Shown here one piece after another: positions 7,262-16,200 of a DNA stretch of 20,227 bases. The notes beneath the pieces are model-generated. The model made no database searches. It had not been told where the DNA came from and saw only the letters and a list, made by a program, of their open reading frames with translations. The DNA comes from DATKCA01 sp035544675 (lineage in GTDB: Bacteria > Acidobacteriota > Thermoanaerobaculia > Gp7-AA8): assembly GCA_035544675.1 (NCBI GenBank), contig DATKCA010000133.1, positions 1-20,227 of the forward strand. Reading direction: 5' to 3'. Every line of letters starts with the position of its first letter. Within the stretch, counting starts at the first letter, position 1. A program made the translations under genes and the position numbers.

Positions 7262-8428
7262 TCATTGGTGAAACATCGGCAGCCCCAGCAGTCCGTTCGA
7301 CTTCGGCTTGAAGTTCTCAGCATCATAGAAGCGATCGACGTCGACGCGCTTGGTTCCCTCACCCGACGCCTCGATCGGCACCGTGGAGTAGCGGCCCTCG
7401 CGGATGGCCACCAGCACCCCGGTCTCGCCGCGGGTGATGAGGTCCGCGGCCAGACGGCCGAAGTTCTTGGCCACGAGCTGGTCGAGCGAGTCCGGCGGGC
7501 CGGAGCGCATCAGGTACGCCAGCCGCTGGTAGATGACGCGGTCGCCGCTGCGCTGCTCGAAGAGGTCGCTGACGAACTGCCCCACCCCGCCCAGCTTGCG
7601 ATTGCCGGCCAGATCGGGCTCGCCGCTCTCGAACCGCCGTCCACCGACCGGCCCGGCGCCCTCCGAGATGGCCAGCACCGAGTAGCCGCTCGGATTGTCG
7701 GCACGGTCGGCGGCCATCAGTTCATAGAGATGCTCCGGATCGAACGGCACCTCCGCGATCACGGCGCGATCGGCGTTGGCGAGGTAGGAAGCCAGGAGGC
7801 AGGGCTCGCCGGAATCGCGACCGAACAGCTCCACGACCAGCATCCGCTCATGCGATCCCGCCCCGGTGCGCAGGTCGTTGATGAAGCCGACCGACCGGGT
7901 GATGGCGGTGGAAAACCCGAGGCAGTAGTCGGTGGCGAAGACATCGTTGTCCATCGTCTTGGGGATGGCCACGATCGGCACCCCCTCGGCATCGAGACGG
8001 CGGGCGAACGTGAGCGTTCCGTCCCCGCCGACCGCGACGATGACGTCGAGCCCGAGGAACTCGATGTTGCGGAGGACGTGCGGGGTGAGGTCGACGCGCT
8101 CGTTGCTCCCCGCCGGCACGATGGCGTTGCGGAGATGCTCCGGGACCTGACTGAGGCGGGCGATCTCGGGATTGAAACGCGTGGTGTGAAGGATGGTGCC
8201 GCCGGTGCGCTCGATGGTGCGTGTGTTGCGCGCGTCCAGGGGGCGGATCCAGCGGCTGTTGTCGGCGGACGGGTCCGGCACGACGCGGACGAGCGACTCC
8301 CAGCCGCGGCGCAGGCCGATGACCTCGTGGCCGTCGGAGGTGGCGGAGGTGACGAAGGAACGGATGACTCCGTTGAGGCCGGGCACATCGCCGCCTCCGG
8401 TGAGGATGCCGATTTTCTTTCCGCTCAT
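7262..8428 (-). CDS. 6-phosphofructokinase, PfkA superfamily with mixed ATP/PPi motifs
   Basis: A 388-aa cytoplasmic enzyme that phosphorylates fructose 6-phosphate, the committed step of glycolysis. ILTGGGDVPGLN (8-19) is the phosphate-donor loop, GGDGT (134-138) has Gly137 where pyrophosphate-using enzymes carry Asp, and PKTMDND (156-162) has Lys157 as in PPi-type enzymes where E. coli PfkA has Gly. The Gly-plus-Lys pair is the pattern of the group III enzymes seen in some actinobacteria, mostly ATP-dependent, so ATP use is likely but not certain. The ATG at 8428 touches a LacI-type palindrome and sits about 12 bases from a predicted -10, so the transcript would be nearly leaderless and repressible. 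It may be cotranscribed with the sulfatase downstream, though a repeat array separates them. Confidence 0.93.
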   Translation of the reverse strand: MSGKKIGILTGGGDVPGLNGVIRSFVTSATSDGHEVIGLRRGWESLVRVVPDPSADNSRWIRPLDARNTRTIERTGGTILHTTRFNPEIARLSQVPEHLRNAIVPAGSNERVDLTPHVLRNIEFLGLDVIVAVGGDGTLTFARRLDAEGVPIVAIPKTMDNDVFATDYCLGFSTAITRSVGFINDLRTGAGSHERMLVVELFGRDSGEPCLLASYLANADRAVIAEVPFDPEHLYELMAADRADNPSGYSVLAISEGAGPVGGRRFESGEPDLAGNRKLGGVGQFVSDLFEQRSGDRVIYQRLAYLMRSGPPDSLDQLVAKNFGRLAADLITRGETGVLVAIREGRYSTVPIEASGEGTKRVDVDRFYDAENFKPKSNGLLGLPMFHQ

Positions 8429-8442
8429 GTAACCGGTTACAT
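8427..8442. promoter_or_regulatory. LacI-type operator at the phosphofructokinase start
   Basis: ATGTAACCGGTTACAT is a perfect 16-base palindrome with a central CG, the step where LacI-family hinge helices intercalate. It differs from the palindrome in front of the lacI gene (TGTAAACGGTTACA) at one position. It includes the first two bases of the phosphofructokinase start codon and covers the predicted transcription start, so a bound repressor would block that gene directly. It is about 50 bases upstream of the ABC ATPase -10, too far for simple occlusion but possibly relevant. Confidence 0.75.
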
Positions 8443-8470
8443 CCTATGCCAGACCCGTTCCTCCCCTCAA
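8441..8470 (-). promoter_or_regulatory. Predicted promoter of the phosphofructokinase gene
   Basis: On the minus strand TTGAGG (8465-8470) and TAGGAT (8441-8446) are separated by 18 bases. The predicted start falls inside the adjacent palindrome, a few bases before the ATG. The match to sigma-70 consensus is moderate, and the support comes mainly from the arrangement being the same as at the two promoters near 18300-18470. Confidence 0.45.
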
Positions 8471-8491
8471 CCCCCAACGGCTGCATACGGA

Positions 8492-8497
8492 TACAAT
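8492..8497 (+). promoter_or_regulatory. Possible -10 box of the ABC ATPase gene
   Basis: TACAAT ends 9 bases before the GTG start at 8507, which would give a leaderless or nearly leaderless transcript. No convincing -35 is seen 17 bases upstream. There is no ribosome-binding site before the GTG, which agrees with leaderless translation. Confidence 0.35.
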
Positions 8498-8506
8498 CCG
8501 CACCGC

Positions 8507-9520
8507 GTGGCTGAAGTGGTCTTCGATCGCGTCACCAAAAAGTACGGGTCGGCCGTCGTGGTCTCCGACCTCGACCTGCGCATCGACAAGGGCGAGTTCA
8601 TGGTGCTGGTCGGGCCCTCCGGCTGCGGAAAGTCGACCGCGCTGCGCATGCTGGCCGGCCTGGAGGAGATCACCAGCGGCACGATCTCGATCGGCGGGCG
8701 CGTCGTCAACGACGTCGCCCCGCGCGACCGCGACATCGCCATGGTCTTCCAGAGCTACGCGCTCTACCCGCACATGAGCGTGCGCGAGAACCTGGCCTTC
8801 GGCCTCAAGCTCCGCAACACTCCCCGTCCCGACATCGACACCGCGGTGAAGCGCGCCGCCGACATCCTGGAGATCGGGCACCTGCTCGATCGCAAGCCGC
8901 GCGACCTCTCCGGCGGCCAGCGCCAGCGCGTGGCCGTGGGCCGGGCCATGGTGCGCAACCCGGCCGTCTTCCTGTTCGACGAGCCGCTCTCGAATCTCGA
9001 CGCGAAGCTGCGCGGCCAGATGCGCGCGGAGATCATCAAGCTCCAGCAGCAGCTGGAGGCCACGATGGTGTACGTGACCCACGACCAGATCGAGGCCATG
9101 ACCATGGGGCACCGGCTGGCGGTGATGAAAGAGGGCCGCATCCAGCAGATCGGGACGCCGCTGGAGGTGTACGACAAGCCGCGCAACGTGTTCGTCGCGG
9201 CGTTCATCGGCACGCCGACCATGAACTTCCTCACCGGCGCGGCCGCGGACGCGGTCATGCCCGATGGCAGCGGCCGCCGCGTCATCGTGGGCGTTCGTCC
9301 TGAAGACCTCACCCAGGGCCCCGGGATGCGCGGAACGATCGAGCTCGTCGAGCCGCTGGGACGCCACGTCCTCGTGCACGCGCGCGTCGGCGAGGCGCGC
9401 CTCATCGCCTCGTTCGAGACGCGCCAGATCCCGAAAGCCGGCCAGACCATCGACCTGGCCGTCCGCCCCGGCTCGCTGCACCTGTTCGACGCGGAGACGG
9501 AGGAGCGAGTCGAGGCGTAG
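8507..9520 (+). CDS. Sugar-type ABC transporter ATP-binding subunit (MalK/MsmK/UgpC family)
   Basis: A 337-aa ATPase that would energise uptake of oligosaccharides through inner-membrane permeases. All ABC elements are present and intact: Walker A GPSGCGKST (36-44), Q-loop Gln82 in VFQSYALYPH, signature LSGGQ (134-138), Walker B VFLFDE (154-159), D-loop NLDAKLR, and H-loop His192 in VTHDQIEAMTMG. Residues from about 235 form the TOBE/MOP-like regulatory domain, with GVRPEDL, slightly shorter than in MalK (about 370 aa). The GTG at 8507 is the start nearest to the domain, and upstream frame sequence is low-complexity. No permease or binding protein lies in the window, so this may be a shared ATPase serving permeases elsewhere. 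It is convergent with the GH1 gene (20 bases between stops). Confidence 0.93.
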   Translation: MAEVVFDRVTKKYGSAVVVSDLDLRIDKGEFMVLVGPSGCGKSTALRMLAGLEEITSGTISIGGRVVNDVAPRDRDIAMVFQSYALYPHMSVRENLAFGLKLRNTPRPDIDTAVKRAADILEIGHLLDRKPRDLSGGQRQRVAVGRAMVRNPAVFLFDEPLSNLDAKLRGQMRAEIIKLQQQLEATMVYVTHDQIEAMTMGHRLAVMKEGRIQQIGTPLEVYDKPRNVFVAAFIGTPTMNFLTGAAADAVMPDGSGRRVIVGVRPEDLTQGPGMRGTIELVEPLGRHVLVHARVGEARLIASFETRQIPKAGQTIDLAVRPGSLHLFDAETEERVEA

Positions 9521-9540
9521 CGGGCAGGCATGCGATCAAC

Positions 9541-10887
9541 TCACAGCGCCGCTCCCCGGCTCCTGATCACATCCGCATAGAACTTCGCGCTCGCCTTCGG
9601 CGTGCGCTGCTGCGTCTGATAATCGACGTGCACGATGCCCAGGCGCTTGGCGTAGCCGTGGGCCCACTCGAAGTTGTCGAGGAGCGACCAGACGAAGTAG
9701 CCGCGCACGTCCACGCCCCCTTCCATGGCCTTGCGCACCGCGGTGATGTGCTTGCGCAGATAGTCGGCGCGCAACGGATCGCTGACCACTCCGTTCTCCG
9801 CGACCGGCGGATCGTAGTACGCCGCGCCGTTCTCCGTGATGTAGATCGGCAGCTTGCCGTATCGCTCCGCCACCCATACCAGCGTGTCGGTGAGACCCTG
9901 CGGATAGACTTCCCACCCTGTGTCGGTGTAAGTGCCGCGCGGCTGGCGGACTTCCACGGCTCGCTCGATGACCTTGCCGTCGTCATGCCTGGTGACGGCG
10001 CGCTTGTAATAGTTGATGCCCAGGAAGTCGATCGGTTGTCTGATGACCTGCATGTCGATGAGGTCGATCTCCGGCCAGGCCTCCCCGTACATCTCGGCCA
10101 ACTCCTTCGGGTATTCGCCGATGAACACCGGATCGAGATACTGGCGGTTCATGTACGCCTCGGCGCGGCGCACCGCGGCCAGATCCTGCGGCGTCTGCGA
10201 GGCCGGATACTTCGGCTCGAGATTCACCACCAGGCCGATCCGGTTCTTCCCGACGGCGCGATAGGCCTGAACTGCCCGGCCGTGCGCGCGCAGCAGATTG
10301 TGCGCGGCGATGGGAGCCTCGTAGACGTTGCGGTGTCCCGGGGCCAGGATTCCGTGCAGGTAACCGCCATCGGTGACCACCCACGGCTCGTTGAGCGTGG
10401 CCCACATCTTCACGCGGTCATCCAGCTTCTTGAACACGGCGGTGGCGTAGTCGGCGAACCAGTCGGCGCTGTCGCGGTTCAGCCAGCCGCCCCGATCGTC
10501 CAGAGCGGCCGGCAGGTCCCAGTGGAACAGCGTCGCGTTCGGCGTGATCCCGGACTCCAGCAGCGCGTCGACCAGCGTGTCGTAGAAGTCGAGGCCGCGC
10601 GGGTTCATCGGCCCCGTCCCTTGCGGAAAAATCCGGCTCCAGGAGATGCTGAACCGGTACGCGTTCAGCCCCAGCTCGCGCATGATGCGCACGTCATCGC
10701 GATAGCGCCGGTAGTGATCGCAGGCCACGTCGCCGTTCTCGTCGTTGGCGACGCGCCCGGGCGTGTGGGAGAAGCGATGCCAGTTGCTGACGCCGGCGCC
10801 GTCGGCCAGCGGCGACCCTTCGATCTGGTAGGCCGACGTCGCGGCGCCCCACAGGAAAGAGTCGGGAAAGACCTTTGAACTGCTCAT
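9541..10887 (-). CDS. GH1 beta-glucosidase, cytoplasmic
   Basis: A 448-aa family GH1 retaining enzyme that would hydrolyse beta-linked gluco-oligosaccharides or phosphorolysis products to glucose. The acid/base Glu167 lies in TLNEP and the nucleophile Glu352 in ITENG. The substrate-binding signature FLWGAATSAYQIEG (11-24) and the aglycone-side WSLLDNFEWAHGY near the C-terminus are canonical, and the length is normal. There is no signal peptide, so it acts on imported sugars. Lack of the Ser/Lys/Tyr phosphate-binding triad (WSLLDNFEWA instead of the 6-phospho type) supports an unphosphorylated substrate. It is the last gene of the minus-strand operon, 9 bases after the GH94 stop, without a clear ribosome site, which suggests translational coupling. 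Confidence 0.95.
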   Translation of the reverse strand: MSSSKVFPDSFLWGAATSAYQIEGSPLADGAGVSNWHRFSHTPGRVANDENGDVACDHYRRYRDDVRIMRELGLNAYRFSISWSRIFPQGTGPMNPRGLDFYDTLVDALLESGITPNATLFHWDLPAALDDRGGWLNRDSADWFADYATAVFKKLDDRVKMWATLNEPWVVTDGGYLHGILAPGHRNVYEAPIAAHNLLRAHGRAVQAYRAVGKNRIGLVVNLEPKYPASQTPQDLAAVRRAEAYMNRQYLDPVFIGEYPKELAEMYGEAWPEIDLIDMQVIRQPIDFLGINYYKRAVTRHDDGKVIERAVEVRQPRGTYTDTGWEVYPQGLTDTLVWVAERYGKLPIYITENGAAYYDPPVAENGVVSDPLRADYLRKHITAVRKAMEGGVDVRGYFVWSLLDNFEWAHGYAKRLGIVHVDYQTQQRTPKASAKFYADVIRSRGAAL

Positions 10888-10896
10888 GACACAGAG

Positions 10897-13239
10897 TCAG
10901 ACATGCACTACGACCTCGACCCTCTCACCCTTCTTCGGGACAGGCAGCCGCTGCGGACCGCTCGGGCTGCCGCCGCGCTCGATGCGGATGTCGAACGTCG
11001 CGCCGCGCCACACGCGCGTCATCCGGGCCCGGTCCCACGAGGGCGGAAGACATGGGTCGACGATGAGCGCATCCCAGTCGGGGCGGACGCCGAGGACCCA
11101 TTCGGCGACGACCCGGTGGAGCCAGGCGGCGGAGCCTGTGTACCAGGTCCATCCGGCGCGCCCGAACAGCGGCGAGTCGGGACCGTCGACGTTCCCCGGC
11201 AACACATACGGCTCGGCCCAGTAACGTTCGGGGTCCTTGTTCGTCGGGTCGATCGCCACCAGGAGCCGCTCGACGAGATCGGCGTCCCTGACCTTGGCCG
11301 CCGCTGCGATGGCCCATGTCGCGGCGTGGGTGTAGACGCCGCCGTTCTCGCGCAGCCCGGGCGCGTAGCGCGTGATGTAACCGATCCGCTCGTCGGGCTC
11401 GTCGTAGGCGGGGGCGAGCAGCAACGCGCCGGCCTCGCTCACGAGATGCTCGCGGACCGCGTCCATGCAGGCCCGGACGCGCTCGGGCGGAGCGACGTCG
11501 TTGAGAACGGCCCACGTCTGCGCGTTGAGGTAGACCTTGCCGGCGCGGTTCTCGCTGCTTCCGATCCGGCTGCCGTCGTCGAGCGTGGCGCGCCAGTACC
11601 AGGCGCCATCCCACCCATGTTCATTGATGGCTTTCACGAGCCGCTCCCGCCTGGCGGCGTAGCAGGACGCGAATTGTGCCCGGCCGCTGCGGCGATGGAT
11701 CTCGGCCCACTCGCCGAGGCAGCCAGAGAGGAAGTGCGCGAGCCAGATCGATTCCCCTTTCTCCTCGAGACCGGCCGCCGACAGTCCGTCGTTCCAGTCG
11801 CCCGCTCCGATGTAGGGAATGCCTCTTGGACTGGTGCGGCGGAACACGCGCTCGAACGCGCGGCGCACGTGCTCCTCGAGCGGCGCTTCGTCCGCCTCGT
11901 CGAGAAACGGAGTCATCTCTTCGAGCACCGAGAAATCACCCGTCTCGCGGATGTAATTCGGCGTGACGAACGACATCCAGAGAAGGTCGTCCGTCATCTT
12001 CGTGATGTGTCCCTGCTCGGAGAGCGGGTGCCACCAGTGATAGACCGACCCGTCGGCGAACTGATGCGCGGCGTGCAACTGGATCTGCGTCCGCGTCCGC
12101 GGCGGATCGATCGTCAGCCACACCTGCGAGTCCTGCAGCTGGTCGCGAAATCCGTAGGCGCCGCTCTGCTGGTAATAGCCGGCCCGGCCCCAGATGCGCG
12201 CGGAGATGGCCTGATAGCGCACCCAGTCATTGATGAGCGAGTCGAAACGCCGGTCGGCCGTCTCGATGCGATGTCCGGCCAGACGGTCCACCCAGGAGGA
12301 CCTGGCCTGCTCGAGGGCGCGGCTCATGGCCTTCACATCGAGCCACTGTTTCAGGAGTGACTCCGACTTCGAGCGCGAGTCGTCCACGGCGATGGCGAAG
12401 CCGATGGTCTTCTCCTCTCCGCTCTTCAATTCGACGATGCTGCGCATCGCCGCGACCGGGTCATAGTGTTTGCCGAACAATCCCTTCCACGCGCGGCGCG
12501 ACAGCGCCTCCGGCTGCCGCAGCGTTCCATTGCGCCCGGTGAACTCGCTCTTCTCCCCCTCCGCCGACTCGACCTTCTCCGTCGTGCCGAGCCCGGAGAC
12601 ATACGGGAAGCCGGTGTTCCAGTGTCCCCACCGTTTCGAGCCGATGTCCCACATGCGGTTCCAGCCGAACACGGCGCCGCGCCTGGCATCGAATTCGGTC
12701 TCGATGAACAGCTTGTGAAACTCGCGGCGCGGCGCCGGCGTCGTCCCGCAGCACCACTCCAGATAGGCGGTGATGTCGAGCGAGCGCGGGGCCGGTCCGC
12801 TGTTCTTGAGCCGCACGATCCACAGCTCGATCGTCTCCTGCGGATGAGGGAAGAGCGTCCAGTGGGCCTCGATGCCGGCTAGAAGCGTGGCGAACTCGCT
12901 GTAGCCGATGCCGTGGCGGCACTCGAAGAAGTCGTAGGCAGGCCACATCGGCGCGGGAGAGAGCGACCACGACTGTCCCGACTCCCGATCGGTCACGTAG
13001 AGGAACTTGCCGCTCGTATCCTGCGCGAAGTCCTGCTGCCACCAGTTCACCACCGCCAGCTGCGAGTTGTCGATCCAGGTGAAGCCGCTGCCGCTCTGGC
13101 TCACGGCCAGGCCGAGGCGCTCGTTGGAGATGATGTTGGACCAGGGGCGCGGCGGACGGGGATCCGTGACGATGTATTCGCGCCCGTCCGCGGAGAAATG
13201 CCCGTAGCGGTCGCGCGCCGCGTCACTGCCTGAGCCCAT
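10897..13239 (-). CDS. GH94-family glycoside phosphorylase, cytoplasmic
   Basis: A 780-aa inverting phosphorylase that would split a beta-glucoside with phosphate to give a sugar 1-phosphate. It opens with the GH94 N-terminal beta-sandwich pattern (YGHFSADGREYIVTDP, then PRPWSNIISNERLGL). The catalytic motif GDWNDGL lies in the (alpha/alpha)6 barrel; Asp484 corresponds to the general acid, and YQQSGAYGFRDQ and WTWYTGSAAW are typical substrate-binding segments. No signal peptide is visible. The start ATG follows GGAGGGTGA, and the ribosome site directly follows the stop of the upstream gene, only 9 bases separating the two genes. Possible specificities are cellobiose, cellodextrin, laminaribiose or 1,2-beta-oligoglucan; sequence alone does not decide, but the neighbour with a glycoamylase-like fold favours a beta-1,2-glucan. 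N-acetylated substrates seem less likely in this context. Confidence 0.92.
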   Translation of the reverse strand: MGSGSDAARDRYGHFSADGREYIVTDPRPPRPWSNIISNERLGLAVSQSGSGFTWIDNSQLAVVNWWQQDFAQDTSGKFLYVTDRESGQSWSLSPAPMWPAYDFFECRHGIGYSEFATLLAGIEAHWTLFPHPQETIELWIVRLKNSGPAPRSLDITAYLEWCCGTTPAPRREFHKLFIETEFDARRGAVFGWNRMWDIGSKRWGHWNTGFPYVSGLGTTEKVESAEGEKSEFTGRNGTLRQPEALSRRAWKGLFGKHYDPVAAMRSIVELKSGEEKTIGFAIAVDDSRSKSESLLKQWLDVKAMSRALEQARSSWVDRLAGHRIETADRRFDSLINDWVRYQAISARIWGRAGYYQQSGAYGFRDQLQDSQVWLTIDPPRTRTQIQLHAAHQFADGSVYHWWHPLSEQGHITKMTDDLLWMSFVTPNYIRETGDFSVLEEMTPFLDEADEAPLEEHVRRAFERVFRRTSPRGIPYIGAGDWNDGLSAAGLEEKGESIWLAHFLSGCLGEWAEIHRRSGRAQFASCYAARRERLVKAINEHGWDGAWYWRATLDDGSRIGSSENRAGKVYLNAQTWAVLNDVAPPERVRACMDAVREHLVSEAGALLLAPAYDEPDERIGYITRYAPGLRENGGVYTHAATWAIAAAAKVRDADLVERLLVAIDPTNKDPERYWAEPYVLPGNVDGPDSPLFGRAGWTWYTGSAAWLHRVVAEWVLGVRPDWDALIVDPCLPPSWDRARMTRVWRGATFDIRIERGGSPSGPQRLPVPKKGERVEVVVHV

Positions 13240-13248
13240 TCACCCTCC

Positions 13249-16200
13249 TCATCTGGTCTGTTCGTGCCGCAATGCGGGAAAGCCGAGCTGCGCGGCCATT
13301 TCCTGCCACTGGAGCTGAAAGTCGTCGCGCTCATGATGAGGAAGAACGATGCCCAGCGAATAGAAATACACGTGCAGCATCTCCCCTGCCCACGCCGCCG
13401 CCATCAGCTCCGCCGCGTTGCCCGGTTCCTGAAAGATCCGTCGTCCCGACTCCGGCAACCGCGCGAACGAAGGATTGAGAATGACCTGATATGCCTTCAG
13501 GCGCGACTGGTCGCGCCCGGCCACCATCGTGGCGATGGCCGGTTGCGGAGCGCGGCCCATCCCGTACTCGTCACCATCCTCGATGACGAAGATCCGGTAG
13601 TCGGGCCGGTCGAACCGGGCCATGAGCGCTCTCCCCTGATCGGTGGCCGCCCACAGCACCAGCCCGCGCCGCGTCGCCTCGTCGGTCCCAAGGACCTGTT
13701 CCTCGGTGAAACGTGGTACGCCTTCGTCGAACACCACCCGCTCCCCCGCCAGAATCAACCCGTACGGATCCGTGCGAGCTGAAATGGAGGCGCGGGTGTC
13801 CTCACCCGCGCGCCGGCGGGTGGGGACACCCGCCGCTCCATCATGCAGTCGGCGCTCGTACGGCAACTCCCTGACCACAGTCTCCTTCCGATCCACCGGC
13901 GAGACGACGACGATCCCCCCCGGCGGCATGGCGATCCCCTCCTCGATCCGCACCACCACGCCGTCCCCCTCGCGCCGCATCGAATAGGTGAGAGGCCCGT
14001 GCGGAGTGCGCAACATCTCCACGCCGATCGGCTGCGTGCCGACCCATCGCTCCGGAATCCCTGCCCCCAGCACCAGAGCGTCTCCGCGCTCGTACGCGAA
14101 CATGTCCAGCACCGAACGGATGAAGTCGGAGCCGACCCACGTGTGCGGCATGTCGCCGATGAACTTCGGCGTGGCCGGATCGCGGAACACGACCTCCGCC
14201 CAGTGGTTCCAGGCCGGCGGGCGGACGTGCGTGAAGAACCAGTCGAGGATCTGGTGTGCGCGCTCGGGCTGCCCGAGCCGGACGAAGGTCCCTACGGTGC
14301 GCCATTCGTAGGGGGTGTAGCCCTCCCATTCCTTCGCGCCGTCGCGGCGGGCCACGAACTCCTGCCAGTAACGCTCGAACGTGGCCCGCAGCGCCGCCGC
14401 CGGCATGTTGCCCAGCTCGCCGCCCGGATTCACGGCCGTGGTCGTCGACGTGGCGTCGAAGTCGCCGAGCTCCACCGAGCCGGGGATGTAATCGATGTTG
14501 TGACTGGCCATGGCCCGCTCGATCGAGGCGTAGAGGTCGCGGCGGAACCCGTCGCGGATCGCCGCGAACCGTGCCTGCTCCTCGCTTCGCCCGAGAATGC
14601 GGGCGATCTCCGTCGCGTCTTTCAGCCCGGTCAGGACGAAGAAGTCGTCCCAGTACGAGTGCATCGGTTTGGCCGAGTAGCCCTCGTGACTGATCGACTC
14701 CGGCACCAGTCCGAAGAAGGCGAGTTTCTCCGGAGTACGGTACTCATCCGTCATCCGCTCCCGCCGCAGTGAGTCGATGTATGCGACCGCTTTCTCGACG
14801 TGCGGCCACATCCGCTCCAGGAATCGGAGGTCGCGCGTGAACTCGTAGTACTCCCTGATCAGATAGATGAACTGTCCGTGGCTGTCGTGCTCGGGCACTG
14901 GATCGCCGCCGCGCGGGCTGACGCAGCACGGCACGTAGCCGTTGGGCCTCTGGAACTGCCCGTACCACTCCACGAACCGCCGCACCTCCTCGGCATGACC
15001 GAGACGGAGGAGCGCTGCGGACGTGAGGGAGCCGTCGCGGATCCACGACCGGTCGTACGAGCGCGAGCCGGGCTGGATGGCGGCGCCGTCGGCGTTGATC
15101 AGGATGTAGGCGAGGTTGCTCCGGATGGCCCGGCCGATCCGCGCCGCTTCGGGCGGAAGATGAATGGCCACGCGGCCGAGCCGGCCCGCCCATTCGCCGG
15201 TGGCCACGGCCAGCTCACGGTCGAAGTTCAGCGACGTGTCGAGATCCGCCGGACGCTGATGAAACGGGATGGCTATGACGACGTCCTGCCATGATCCTGC
15301 CGCGAGCTGCAGCGGCCAGGACATCACGCCGGATGCAGAACCGAAGGGATCTTCGACGCGGGGCGCGGGTGAGGACACCCGCGCCTCCATCAGCGACATG
15401 ATGTCGCCTTGATCGAACCGCATCGCCCGGAACGACTGCAGCGGCGTGATCGGGATGATCGTGGTGGTGTCATTGACGACGATCGCGCCGTCTTTGCGCT
15501 CGATGGAAGTGATGTCCGCCGCGCCGCCCGGCGTCGCCAGAAACTGCCACGACGGATTGACCTGCAGCGGGCGGATGGCCAGGTGCAGCGTCGCATTCGC
15601 GGCGGCGTTCGTCCTGTTCTCCACGCGATACCGCGTCAACAGGACGGAGTGACCTTCTTCGCCGCGCGCAAACGTCGTCACGGTGAGACGCAGATCGCCG
15701 TGGTCGCGCACCACCGACGGAATCGGCAGCTCCTCTTCGGCCAGAGACTGCGTGAGCGTCGCGTCGGCCCACGTCAGCAGGCTCGACGACGTACTCAGAA
15801 ACGGCTCGATCGAGAAGCGGATCGGATCGATGTCGATCGTCCCGTCCTCGGAGATCAGCGCCTCGCGCATATCGGCCGGAGCGCCCACGATCGTCCAGTA
15901 CGACTGCTGGCCGAGGAGGTATTTCGGATAGAGGCCGCGGCGGGCGGCGCGGGCCATGCCATCGAACATCGCGTTCTTCGAATCGGAGAACGAGGCGGGC
16001 TGCACCTCGATCTCGCGGATTGCGAATCGCCTTCCCGCGCCTTCCTTCAGATCGAGGCGGACATGGCGCGCCTCCCCTTCCGGGATGAACACCCAGTCCT
16101 CGCCGCCGTCGCCGTCTCGCACGCGCCAGACGGTCTCCCACTCCCGGCCATCGGCGGACGTGAGCACGTCGTAGCCGGTCGCGTAGTCGTTGGCGTCCCA

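Noticed and set aside
7127..8506. Upstream extension of the ABC ATPase frame through the heptamer array and phosphofructokinase
   Set aside because: It reads repeats (HPSSFIL-type peptide) and the antisense of phosphofructokinase; the ABC domain begins directly after the GTG at 8507.
9521..9540. Terminator between ABC ATPase and GH1
   Set aside because: The 20-base gap has no stem of useful length and no T-run.
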